From Tritrichomonas foetus (Eukaryota > Parabasalia > Tritrichomonadida > Tritrichomonadidae): DNA of 64,000 nt. Position 1 is the stretch's first letter. Each line of letters opens with the position of its first letter. Shown in pieces: positions 27,788 to 37,699 of the stretch. Under the pieces are notes generated by a model. It saw nothing but the letters and a program-made list of their open reading frames with translations, had not been told where the DNA came from and made no database searches. The translations under genes and the position numbers were made by a program. The stretch is taken from contig MLAK01000635.1 in assembly GCA_001839685.1 (NCBI GenBank), positions 1-64,000 of the forward strand, given 5' to 3'.

Positions 27788-30700
27788 CTAGAGAGAGTAT
27801 AAAATGAACTGGCAGAAATAGACAAGTAAAGCTAACAAGCATAAAAAGCTTGAAATATTATCTCTGAAATAAACAAAAGAAAATGATTCCCTATTAAGAG
27901 ATACAGATTCCATGTTCGTTGAAATGCAGATTTCTGCTTCGCTGTCATTTAAGCACTCCGTAGCCATGCTCATTTGAAGATATTGTTCTGGTTCAAATCG
28001 AACTTTTGTTTGTGTAGAAATTGTCGATTTGTTGTTGTCTTTTCTTGTTGAAGATATGTTTGGTAGCGAATCTAATTCGCTTACTTCACACGAAGCTTCA
28101 TAAGAAAGAAAGTTTTCAAGTGAAAGTTTCTTCTTTGGTTTCATAAGTTTACTTGTGATATAATTTTTCTTGTCAACTATACCACTTTGTTGTACTCGCT
28201 GCATGATAGCCTGTTGTAGTTCAAAATGATTTGTTAATCTTGCTGGTTTGGCTTGAAGTGGCTGTCTTACATTCATTACAGTCGCATTTGATTCCAAATG
28301 ATTTGTGAATCCTTTATTTTCTAATTTTGAAGTATTATTCGAAAAGATTTTCGTCAAATCTTCATCGTTTTCTGATGAAATTCTTCTTTTGATTTGACTT
28401 TTAAGCATTGCATATCTTACATCACAATTAGAGGAATTTGTGTTTTCATTCCTTATTTCTGGGCCAGTTAACAATTTTGTCTTCTTTGTTGTTAAATCAT
28501 ATTTTTCATTTTCAATGTTATGTGCCAGTAGCTGTTGTTGAAGAGATTTAGTTGGATATGAAACTTCTTGTATTCTATTATAATTCTTTTCGAGATTATA
28601 TGAATTTTCATGATTATTAGGAGTAGAAGATGTAACCATGATATTGCTGTTGTTGTTGTTATTGTGTAACCTCAAAACCTTATTTTGCTGAATTAATATT
28701 TCTTTTTCTTTTTCAATAGTTTCTTTTTCTTTTGTTAATTTCTCAATTTCACTTTTTTGAGATTCGATTTGATCACCAAGTCTAATTAATAAAGAATCTT
28801 TTTGCTCCATTCTAGTTTTCATTGATGATAAGTTTAAATTGTTTCCTTTTATTTGCGCATCTTTGCTTGTCATTATATTTTTAAGAGATTCAATTTCTTC
28901 TTTAAGTTGAGTGATTTCAGATGTTTGAGAAATTGATGCGCTACTGTTTTGCTCAATGAGCGAGTTTTGGAATTCTTTGACTTTTTGAATGAGAATATTA
29001 TTTTCTTTCTTTAAGATAATGTTTGCTTCATTAGCTTGTACCAATTCATTTTTTAGATGTTCTATTTTTTTGTTTTTCTCATTTTCATCATCTTGTTGAA
29101 TTGATTCTTGGGTTGTTAGTTCATTCTTTAATTGATGAATTTGATGATTCATTTCATTATGTTCTTTTTGAAGCTGATAAATCATTTCATCCTTTTCTTT
29201 TAAAGCTTCCTTCAAATCTTGAATTACTTTTTCATATTCTGTTATTTTTTCGTGGAAATTTTCACCTTCATTCTCTATTTTCAATTCATTTTCTTTGATT
29301 TCTATTTTTTCTGAACTACGATTTTCGATTCGATTTAATTGTTCATGTGATTTATCAATCTGGTTATTTTTGTGATTTGTGATTTCGAAATCATTTTCTT
29401 CAGGAACAAAAGAAAACAAATTGGTCTTCTTTTTCTTCTTTGGAAGAACAATTGGGCTTACTGAAGCAGAAACATTATTGTTAAGCTCGATTGTAGTTTC
29501 AGCATTAATTTCTTTGGAAGGACTTATCAATAATTCTTTTTTCCTTTTTGGCGCCTTCTTAGGTAAAACTGGAATTTTTTCTGAGAAAATATCATCGGAA
29601 CCTTCTGAGGAATAATCGGAACCTTCTGAGGAATAATCAACTTCATCATTTGAATTTTGATGATTATATTGATTAGATCTATTATCAAAATCAACTTCTT
29701 TATTCATTATTTCAGCATCATCATACAATGCATGTCCAATGTTATCATAATCTTCACCGATATCTTTATCAATTTCATCTTCAATTTCTTCATCATCCAA
29801 TCTATTGCACTTTTCTTCAAGTAAATAAAATGAATCATTATTATCTAAACATTCTTTCCTTTGTTTTTGGGTCATTGTTATATATCTTGTTGTATCGAAT
29901 TGACTTGTATCCAAATTCTCAAAAGTTTGTTCATCTTTATCATTAATTATCCCACGAAGCATTTCAACTTCTTTTTCTAATTCTTTAATGCGAGCTTCTT
30001 TTGTCATGCATTTATTAATTTTTGGTTCATTCTTAATTTTCATTGCTTTTTGTGCAAATCTTAAAGTTGTTTCACTTGTTGATTTTTGTGAAGCTTCACT
30101 ATTTATTGCACAAATAATTGCAGTATGAGCACATCCACCAATTGAATCTCTTAAATAATAAGTCAAAAGTGAATCACGATAAGATACAACAGTTTTGTTC
30201 TTTTGAAGTGCATCAATTAATTTAGAAAGTGCTAATAAAGATTTATTAATATTTGATGCCTCAAGTTGACGACTTCCTTCTGCGTTTGTATTCTTTTGGC
30301 ATTCACTTCCAGCTAAATCAACGAGATTCAAAACCGATTTATAAATTACACCCCTTTCACCACGTGGTTGTGATTCTAAAACAATTCTAACAATAGCATG
30401 TGATCTGCTACTGTGATCATTCATTGAAGTTGCGCCAGTTGAGCGGTTAACTTCAGCAGCCTGAATTGTTTCAAAAACCATTTGTGCAGATGTTGCAGTT
30501 TTACTAGTTAATTGTTTTTCATTATGATTTGGCTGTAAAAGATCGCGAATTTTTTCATTGTATATTTCGAAATATGAAAAAGACACTTTATATACGTTTG
30601 CTTGATTTTGGAAAAGACAATTAAAAATGTGTTCAACGGCAAGTGGAATAATTCCTGGAAAATCGTCATTTCCCATCATCGTTTTAAATGTCTTTCCTGA

Positions 30701-30943
30701 TCCAGTTGATCCATATGCGAAAATTGTTCCATTTGCGCCGTTAACAAAGCTTTGAATAACATTGCCGGCCATACTATCGTAAATTTCAATTGTTTGGGCT
30801 TCTGGCGGAAATACATGATTGAATGTGAAAACTGTGCCGCCATTTTCGGTTGTAATGGTGTTGTTTTCTTCGTCTATGTCCCATATTTGGTCTTCATTAA
30901 AGGCTGGCTTAACTCGAATCCCAACCTGAATTGAAGAAATCAT
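27788..30943 (-). CDS. Kinesin motor protein, N-terminal motor, hydrophobic C terminus
   Basis: The product has 1051 residues (start at ATG; the longer frame has a TTG one codon earlier). The motor occupies about 1-325: P-loop GSTGSGKT at 78-85 (commonly GQTGSGKT), switch I NDHSSRSH at 175-182, switch II DLAGSE at 209-214, and a neck-like RFAQKAMKIKNEPKIN. The general look is CENP-E/kinesin-7-like. The segment between EIYNEKIRDLL and NRSTGATSMN is some 15 residues shorter than usual. Residues about 540-790 form a coiled coil. Acidic repeats (DYSSEGS twice) lie near 440. The last 19 residues (FLCLLALLVYFCQFILYSL) are strongly hydrophobic, like a tail anchor, which is rare in kinesins. Confidence 0.93.
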   Translation of the reverse strand: MISSIQVGIRVKPAFNEDQIWDIDEENNTITTENGGTVFTFNHVFPPEAQTIEIYDSMAGNVIQSFVNGANGTIFAYGSTGSGKTFKTMMGNDDFPGIIPLAVEHIFNCLFQNQANVYKVSFSYFEIYNEKIRDLLQPNHNEKQLTSKTATSAQMVFETIQAAEVNRSTGATSMNDHSSRSHAIVRIVLESQPRGERGVIYKSVLNLVDLAGSECQKNTNAEGSRQLEASNINKSLLALSKLIDALQKNKTVVSYRDSLLTYYLRDSIGGCAHTAIICAINSEASQKSTSETTLRFAQKAMKIKNEPKINKCMTKEARIKELEKEVEMLRGIINDKDEQTFENLDTSQFDTTRYITMTQKQRKECLDNNDSFYLLEEKCNRLDDEEIEDEIDKDIGEDYDNIGHALYDDAEIMNKEVDFDNRSNQYNHQNSNDEVDYSSEGSDYSSEGSDDIFSEKIPVLPKKAPKRKKELLISPSKEINAETTIELNNNVSASVSPIVLPKKKKKTNLFSFVPEENDFEITNHKNNQIDKSHEQLNRIENRSSEKIEIKENELKIENEGENFHEKITEYEKVIQDLKEALKEKDEMIYQLQKEHNEMNHQIHQLKNELTTQESIQQDDENEKNKKIEHLKNELVQANEANIILKKENNILIQKVKEFQNSLIEQNSSASISQTSEITQLKEEIESLKNIMTSKDAQIKGNNLNLSSMKTRMEQKDSLLIRLGDQIESQKSEIEKLTKEKETIEKEKEILIQQNKVLRLHNNNNNSNIMVTSSTPNNHENSYNLEKNYNRIQEVSYPTKSLQQQLLAHNIENEKYDLTTKKTKLLTGPEIRNENTNSSNCDVRYAMLKSQIKRRISSENDEDLTKIFSNNTSKLENKGFTNHLESNATVMNVRQPLQAKPARLTNHFELQQAIMQRVQQSGIVDKKNYITSKLMKPKKKLSLENFLSYEASCEVSELDSLPNISSTRKDNNKSTISTQTKVRFEPEQYLQMSMATECLNDSEAEICISTNMESVSLNRESFSFVYFRDNISSFLCLLALLVYFCQFILYSL

Positions 30944-33328
30944 CAAAATTTTGTATTTCTAAACGTATCTGATATTTTCATTTTGGATTTTTTCGGCCAA
31001 ATATAGGATTTTTATAGTAAATTCTGGGCAAGAAATAATGTTTGTATAATAGATAATCCTAATAACTAATATAAAAAAATTATTGTTCATAAAAATGAAA
31101 ATTCTTATATTATTTATAGGAATTGCTGAATCTAAGTCAGAAGATTATAAAATAAACTGTTAACATGAAAAAATTTTTCATCTGCTTTTATAATCTTAAA
31201 AATCATTCATGAAAAATTTCATATTTTGTATTTTCAATAAAAAGTATAAACAAAAAACAATTTTGGTGGATAACGCTAAAAATTATGATCTTTATTAATA
31301 CTAGTGCGATGAATATCATATACTTTTATATCCAACAAAACAATAATTGACAATAATGTGGTTACATTTTCCGACTTTTGATTGATGAAAGAAAATTGAT
31401 GTCTACAAAAGCCACCCTAGTGGGATGTATTTTTAATCAAATTAAAAAATAATAAAAAAAAAAATAAAGAGATCATAAAATGTGATTAATTTTATTGAAG
31501 AAAAAAAAAATGTTAAAAAATCAAAAAACAAAAGAGAAATGAATAGGCTGAACTTCTGATTGATAAAAGATGAAGCTTTGTTCCTTTAATTTTGCAATCT
31601 GTGTGTTAGAAATTTACGAAATTTTTTATTCCTCAGATAAAACGAATCATCTTTATCAGAACAGGTCCGTAGTTATCATCAGAGGAAAAAAATGAACATA
31701 CGTTGTCAATATTTTTGGTTCAGTCGAAACAAAAACAACGAGAGTGTGAAAATCGAAATGGCTGATCAAACCGTTTTCCTTCAATTCAAATTTTAATGAA
31801 ATTCAGTTAACAATTTAAATATTAACTCTCTAAAAGAAAGAAAGGCCATTTAAGTAAACAAAAACTGATAAGAGTTATCAATTATTGCATATCACTTTTT
31901 TGCTGACATAAGTAAGATAAACATCTAAATGTTTTGGAGTGACATCTACATTGATAGATTAAGTATTTTAATATTTATTTGGCAAAAAATCCTTGATAAA
32001 AATTCGCATCAATAGTCGCATATAAGAATAATAATAGTTCGAGTAGATTTTCTTCAAAACCAAAATTTGTTTTGTTTATAAAAAGAATATTTTATTTAAT
32101 GATTGATAAAATCAGATAATTAATTAGGATTTTTCATAATAAAATTTATGATATCTTCCCTTTGCCAATAACGTTTTTAAGCAGCAAAAAAAAAAAAATT
32201 GATTTTAAAACATTTCTAAATAATGAATAGCTTTGGGAATATTTGGATATTTACTTTTGGTAATGTAAGTCCAAATATTATTGAGAAATATGATCATTTT
32301 GATTGACTGCAAGTTCAAAATAATGTACAGATTTTGAAATATCTGGAGGAGTATATTTAGCTTCATAGTTTAATCTCCATAAATTGTATAGTTCTGGAAA
32401 ATCATTTTATTTTACAGCAAGTTCTAAATAATAAATCGCTTTTGAAATATTTCGCCGAAAAAATTGAAGAAAACAATCAAATTATTGGGAATTTCTATCT
32501 ATTTCAGATGGTGTAAATTGCATTAATTGATAAGTAATGTCTTCAATCATATTTTTTCATTTGGATTTTCCTTCAGACATTGTTGTATAATTTGAGAAAG
32601 AATATCTAATTGTGAGAACTCCTTCATATTTGGGAAAACTAATTTTATTTTTTGAAAAACCTGTGAATTTTGTCATTGGTGATTTTTTAGAATTTTTTCT
32701 CTACATTATTAAAATAAGACTTTTTCGATGACTTATCTTCATCTGAAAACAATTTTTGTAAGTAATCCTAATATATAAATGTGGAAAAATTAACTATTAT
32801 GGTAAACCTTCGTTATTAAATCCATTGGATTTTGCTCCATTTTATTTTTCAGCAGATGCATAAAGAGCTTCATAAAACATGCTCAGTTTGATTAAACTAT
32901 TTTTCTGTTTAAGTATTAAATGACTCTTTAAATTTACAAAAACTGAGAAAAAAACATTGTAGAATGTGCTTTTATTGATTTATTTATACAAAGACATTTT
33001 TTCATTTAAAAATATGAATTATTCCTTTTCATTGTTCAGGTTAATTATTCAAAAATATGAGGGATATTGTGAGTTCCAATTTCAACAAATGAAAAAACAT
33101 ATCCACAATAAAATGCAACAACACTTTATTTGTTTTGATCATGGTTCTTCTTTTTATATCAGGATTTGACCTGAAGCATCAATAAGAGCATAATATGAAA
33201 ATCTAATGAATACTATTCATTCTTTCATTTATAATGATTCTTTATATATTAAAAAAATTATAGATTTTCAATATCAATATTTAGATGAGATTTTTTTCTA
33301 AAAGGTTTTAGAAACCAAAAGGGTTCAT
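30944..33328. other. 2.4 kb intergenic region containing a pseudogene
   Basis: Between the kinesin start and the DUF4419 gene. The kinesin promoter must lie at the left end. From 31000 to 32180 the DNA is AT-rich with no open frame. The part at about 32200-32680 is a decayed kinase/Sel1 gene, described separately. A 67-codon plus frame at 32966-33169 looks random. Confidence 0.5.
32200..32680 (-). pseudogene. Decayed protein kinase / Sel1-repeat gene
   Basis: Read on the minus strand, short stretches in shifting frames spell a known trichomonad architecture. From 32630 down: IIQQCLKENPNE (end of a kinase C-lobe), then after a frameshift MIEDITYQLMQFTPSEIDRNS. Then come Sel1-type repeat units: NISKAIYYLELAVK, a stop codon, NDFPELYNLWRLNYEAKYTP, PDISKSVHYFELAVNQN, a stop, and in another frame PNIPKAIHYLEMF. 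The period of about 36 residues and the (K)AxxYxELAxxQN pattern are those of Sel1 repeats. Several stops and at least two frameshifts mean it cannot be expressed as one protein. The kinase N-lobe could not be traced upstream. Confidence 0.75.
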
Positions 33329-34336
33329 CTATTTTGAATTTTTCACCATGATCCATCCTATTTCTAGTTTCAAATTAAATGTTTTAGGATCTTGTGTTAA
33401 ACCAAAGAATCCACCGTAAATAATACAGTCATATTCTATTTTTCCGACATCAATAAACGTCAGTGTCATAGGAACTTTTAGAACTTCTGGTGGTGGTTTT
33501 TTATCTTGATAAATGCAGCTTAATGAGTTTCTATAACCATTTTTATCATAAGGATAAAATGCACAAATCCATCCGTCAATACGTGCTGGGTCATAAAATC
33601 CTTTTTCATCTTTATATCTAACCATATGAAGCCAAAAGTCTCGATTAATAATTCCTTTCTTCGTATTGATGACTTCTTGAATAATTGGATAAAGTTTTGA
33701 AACCCACCATTCAAGATCATATGCTTCAATAACTTTTAACTTTTCCTGAATTTGTTCCCAATCTTTAATGGTGCCTTCAATTGTAACTGAAGGAATCCCG
33801 CAACCACACACCATCAAATTATAAGCAAAATATTTTTTCACAGTTGCCATAATACTAATCAAACCTGCTGTATAAGATGTTGGCGTAGTAGTAGTGAAAT
33901 TTGGAATTAATGTTTTTGTTAATTCTTCTCCTGTATATTCAGAAATTTTCGAAACAAAACCACTAAAAATGCCTTCCCATTTATGAGGATCTGAAATATC
34001 AAAACTATAGGTATCAACAGACAATTTTTCTTTACCTTGAAAGTTCACAAATTTCGATCTTAATTTTTCTGAATTATACTCCACGTGATATGAAAATCCT
34101 TGAACAATTAAAAGCCATAGAATATCTGGACTAATTGTGACTGGTCGATGTTCAATGTAAGCACGAACAAAACCGTCTAAAACTGGATGTTCCCTAAATA
34201 CCACAAGATCATTCTTAAAAGATGAACAACAAGCATTTGAATATCGGCTCTGAATAGACTCGGGGCTCCTAAAGTATAAAAGATTCTGGGGTGGAGTTAA
34301 TTCTTCGAGTTCTAACGTAATCTTTTCGATTTCCAT
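33329..34336 (-). CDS. DUF4419 domain-containing protein
   Basis: The 335-residue product starts at the ATG MEIEKITLEL; the longer frame begins at TTG. Nearly the whole length fits the DUF4419 family, which is widespread in fungi and protists. Seen here: HRPVTISPDILWLLIVQGFS (about 65-84), a SYTAGLISIMATVKKYF block, and the very typical GCGIPSVTIEGTIKDWEQI near residue 190, followed by a Trp/Tyr-rich region with WICAFYPYD. No biochemical function is established for the family. There is no signal peptide or membrane segment, so the protein is probably cytosolic. Its upstream neighbour encodes a metallophosphoesterase in the same orientation about 360 bases away, with no sign of co-transcription. 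Confidence 0.88.
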   Translation of the reverse strand: MEIEKITLELEELTPPQNLLYFRSPESIQSRYSNACCSSFKNDLVVFREHPVLDGFVRAYIEHRPVTISPDILWLLIVQGFSYHVEYNSEKLRSKFVNFQGKEKLSVDTYSFDISDPHKWEGIFSGFVSKISEYTGEELTKTLIPNFTTTTPTSYTAGLISIMATVKKYFAYNLMVCGCGIPSVTIEGTIKDWEQIQEKLKVIEAYDLEWWVSKLYPIIQEVINTKKGIINRDFWLHMVRYKDEKGFYDPARIDGWICAFYPYDKNGYRNSLSCIYQDKKPPPEVLKVPMTLTFIDVGKIEYDCIIYGGFFGLTQDPKTFNLKLEIGWIMVKNSK

Positions 34337-34692
34337 CAAATTATGCAATGAAGTCAAGTTCTGATTTCAGAATTTCTGAACAGCTTCTTCACCACCAGGT
34401 AAAATTTAGCATTTCAGGAAAAAACAACTCAAAAAGTTTCGTCATATCACAATTTATTTATTAGGGTGTTGTCTGTCAAATTTATTCTATTCAATATCAT
34501 GACATCTCAAAAAATTTATTCAATAAGTTCTGTTATAATAGTGCGTAGTAACATCACGGTATAGAGATTGGTATAATGAAAACATAGGAAAAGAAATGAT
34601 GAAGTAAGGAGTTTTGACAAAATCTCAAATAGTAGATTAGGTGATTCATGTATTTGGGTACAAAATTGAAATGAAAATTTCATTTCATATAA
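34337..34692. other. Intergenic AT-rich DNA
   Basis: About 356 bases between two minus-strand genes, expected to hold the promoter of the DUF4419 gene. No open frame, repeat or RNA gene was recognised. Confidence 0.4.
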
Positions 34693-35415
34693 TTACTCGA
34701 GGGTTATATTAGAAATAAAATTAATTTCGTGTTGAAATTTGAATTCTGGGTTAAATGTAATGATTCCATAGCTTGATTCTTTCAAATCACATGAAAAAGG
34801 ACCAAGTGTATAATTATTGGTTTCTTCATCATCAATATCTTCATGTGTATGCCCAATAATCAAAACATCACTATTTTTCATTCTATCTTTACAATATTGG
34901 CGAATTTCATTCATCCATTTCACAACAAATTCATGAAAATGAACAAATTGGTTGTATCGAATATCATGACCAAGAAAAAGAGAAAATTCATTTGAAAATT
35001 GGATTTCTAATAAATCAACATCAATTGGATAAATATTATTATCTTTTTTATATTGCGTAAAACAATTTTCTTGTACAGGAAATAATGTATAATCATGATT
35101 TCCAGGGATTATAAAAATTGGACATGTAAAAAGTTGAGCAAGACTGTCAAAAAAATTAAAATACCAGTCATCTTCTCGAGCAAAATTATAATGAAAAATA
35201 TCACCAAGAATGAAAATATGTGTTGGCTGCACTTTTTCAACTAATAATTGAAGATTTTCAAATATTTTTTTTTCTGATTCTTCTCTCTCTAAAATGCATC
35301 CTATATGAAAATCTGCGACAATTAGTCCCTTAAATGTTTCAAAATCATCAATGTGAACTTCAAAATAAGTTGGAGAACACATTCCAAAAATAAAATAACC
35401 GTTTTCCAAGGTCAT
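34693..35415 (-). CDS. Calcineurin-like metallophosphoesterase
   Basis: The 240-residue product is a compact binuclear-metal phosphoesterase. Motifs in order: DFHIG (Asp35, His37), GD at 71-72, GNHD at 105-108, LGHD near 150 and GHTH at 188-191, covering the expected metal ligands and catalytic His. The architecture and size resemble the stand-alone phosphoesterases related to bacterial and archaeal YfcE/MJ0037-type and DNA-ligase-associated enzymes rather than PP1-type phosphatases. That similarity raises the possibility of lateral acquisition from a prokaryote, which only a phylogeny could settle. Substrate unknown. No signal peptide is evident. Confidence 0.9.
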   Translation of the reverse strand: MTLENGYFIFGMCSPTYFEVHIDDFETFKGLIVADFHIGCILEREESEKKIFENLQLLVEKVQPTHIFILGDIFHYNFAREDDWYFNFFDSLAQLFTCPIFIIPGNHDYTLFPVQENCFTQYKKDNNIYPIDVDLLEIQFSNEFSLFLGHDIRYNQFVHFHEFVVKWMNEIRQYCKDRMKNSDVLIIGHTHEDIDDEETNNYTLGPFSCDLKESSYGIITFNPEFKFQHEINFISNITLE

Positions 35416-35714
35416 TAATTGACAAATGTCCCACTTTTTTTTAATTCAAACTCACATCATACTTCAAATATCGAATATATATCCAACAAAATCAAGATCA
35501 AATGTGTAGAGTTTCCATTTCATAAAATATTTTCCCTCAAATAATAAAACAAAATGAAAGTAAATACAAAATGAATCAAAATATGAAAATTCATAAATAT
35601 CAAAATATGATAAAAGGAAAAACAAAACAAAAATGAAATAAATATAATTATATGACAGTATTTAAACAAAAAAGGTGATTGATATATAAATATGGAAAAT
35701 ATAAATAACAAACT

Positions 35715-37193
35715 TCATTGTGGAACCAATTTCTGACGCAGATATTGTAATATAAATGCTAGCAAATCCGTTGAACTTGTGTCCGCGCATAATATTATCG
35801 AACTTGCACCCGCACCATTATTCGATCCAGCACTATTTGGTTCATCTGTAATATGAAATGATACTCTATATTCATTTTTCTCTTTGTGAAGGATGATCGA
35901 TGGTGAATTAGAAATTGGCGATGATACGCAGCACTTCTGTCGAATTGAAAAAGAATGAAGTGCAGCAAAAACAGTACATGCGGAAACAGGGAAGCTTTGT
36001 TTCTTTTCAACAATAGCAACATTAGCAACTGGTGGTGGTGCGAAGAACATTCCTTTTTGGCCATTTTGCTGAGATGATGGATCATTCATATTAGGTGGTG
36101 TTTGAGTCGGCTTTATTGTAATTTGTTCTAATCCAGTTGTTCGGATTCGATCTTGCTTCCTTTGGAATAGCATGAATATAATCTTTTCTCTATTCATTTC
36201 TTGTACACCAAGTCTTGAAGTGAACAGTTCAGGTTGCATTCCAAGAACTTGAGAAAGTCTCGAAACGATAGAACTTCTCTCAAGATCATAAATACTTTGA
36301 GGATTTGAGGGCGTATTTGGCTGGCTCCCTGAAAAAGGAGAATTATCGAATCTGAGTGACGATAAAGGAATTTTGGGGCGTGTTTGAGTCGATTTGAGAA
36401 GGGGAATGCCGCGACATTCGGTTGCTGATGGCCGCTGTTCAGGATCGACCGATAGTAACATTTTTATTAAATCGTGGAAGTCCCTCGGTATCGGCGAAAG
36501 GTCAATTGCTGCTTCAGAAAAGTTGTAATCTGGTGTTACATTTGGGAAGGGAAGCTTTCTGGATAAAATTGCATATATGACGACTCCAACGCTCCACATG
36601 TCGGCTTTGAATCCGTCAAACTCCGGTGCTCGAATTGCTTCAGGCGCTGAGTACTCGTATGAGCCGCAGTTTCCGCGAATTCGTCCATCGAATGTAATCG
36701 TCGCCAATCCAAAATCGCATAATTTGATGCCGCCGTGCCTCGAGAGAAGGATATTCTCTAGCTTAATGTCGCGGTGGCAGATACCGACTGAATGGAGGTA
36801 CTCAACGGCTGATAAAAGTTGATCGATTAATCGAATGGCAATGGAGGTCTCAAAAGGAGTCTTCCGAAGCTTGTGGAGGAGGTCCCCATGCTCGGCAAAC
36901 CGCATAAACTGGAATATATGGCTGTCTGAGTCGGCAATCTCTTGGATGTCGATTATGCAGGGATGATCGACGAGCGGCGCGAGAATGGTTTCGTTGAAGA
37001 GAATGTGTTTTGAGCGTGGGCAAGTGGCGAGTTTCGATTTGGATATACATTTTACGGCGTATGGCTTCTTCGATCGATAATGAAATGCGACCCGAATTGA
37101 AGAAAACGTTCCCCGTCCAATCGGATCGCCAATGTTGTAGTCATGCACCTTCATAAACTGTTCACTCCCCCCGCGGACGCTGGGGTTTGTCAT
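35715..37193 (-). CDS. CAMK-like serine/threonine protein kinase
   Basis: The 492-residue product starts at the ATG MTNPSVRGGS; the longer frame begins at GTG. The kinase domain (about 20-275) is complete: GRGTFSS loop at 26-32, VAIK-type Lys48, Glu68, HRDIKLEN from 140, DFG at 160-162, APE at 183-185 and the F-helix DMWSVGV. Overall pattern is CAMKL (SNF1/MARK/CHK1 type). Residues about 300-365 hold a helical segment (SSIVSRLSQVLGMQPELF) that could be a UBA-like region as in AMPK-related kinases. The last 100 residues may form a KA1-like domain (VSFHITDEP...AFILQYLRQKL), an assignment by position only. Catalytic activity is expected. Confidence 0.93.
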   Translation of the reverse strand: MTNPSVRGGSEQFMKVHDYNIGDPIGRGTFSSIRVAFHYRSKKPYAVKCISKSKLATCPRSKHILFNETILAPLVDHPCIIDIQEIADSDSHIFQFMRFAEHGDLLHKLRKTPFETSIAIRLIDQLLSAVEYLHSVGICHRDIKLENILLSRHGGIKLCDFGLATITFDGRIRGNCGSYEYSAPEAIRAPEFDGFKADMWSVGVVIYAILSRKLPFPNVTPDYNFSEAAIDLSPIPRDFHDLIKMLLSVDPEQRPSATECRGIPLLKSTQTRPKIPLSSLRFDNSPFSGSQPNTPSNPQSIYDLERSSIVSRLSQVLGMQPELFTSRLGVQEMNREKIIFMLFQRKQDRIRTTGLEQITIKPTQTPPNMNDPSSQQNGQKGMFFAPPPVANVAIVEKKQSFPVSACTVFAALHSFSIRQKCCVSSPISNSPSIILHKEKNEYRVSFHITDEPNSAGSNNGAGASSIILCADTSSTDLLAFILQYLRQKLVPQ

Positions 37194-37699
37194 GGGAGGG
37201 ACAGTTTTTTGAATATTTTTTTTTTCCACTTTTTTTTACTAAACTTGAGAAAAAGTTTATGGTTTGAAAACTTTTTGATGGGATTTATTTTGTAACATTT
37301 TATTTTATTTCCTATTTTTTCATAAAAAGTTATAGATTTCTTATTTTTATTGAAATTTTTAAAATTTATGAAATTAACCGTTTTCTTAATAAACTATAGA
37401 AAAAACGGTTTTCGTCACATTATTTTCTGGGATATAAGACCATTTACAACATTCAAATGATTTCTATGTATTTGATTCAAAAAGCTTATGGACCTTAGAA
37501 ACGATTAATTGTTAACAATCTTTCTTCTCATGATAAAAGAAATATTAAAATAATAAATAAAGTTCATGAAATTGGATTTTCACAAATAAATTTGTTAGAA
37601 CAGAATTTTCAAAAATAAAAATGGCGCGTTCGAAAATTGAATTTGACTTGTGATCTAAAAAAAGAAGATTCACATTGAAAATATCTCTCGGAAATTTTA
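37194..37699. promoter_or_regulatory. Divergent intergenic region
   Basis: About 500 AT-rich bases between the divergent CAMK-like kinase and M16 peptidase genes. Both promoters are expected here. TCACAT at 37670-37675 fits TCAYWW and lies 25-30 bases before the first ATG of the peptidase gene. Confidence 0.35.

Noticed and set aside
35520..35711. 63-codon hydrophobic minus frame after the CAMK-like kinase gene
   Set aside because: Phe/Ile/His-rich composition is what AT-rich spacer gives by chance; it lies in the kinase 3' flank and has no support as a membrane peptide gene.
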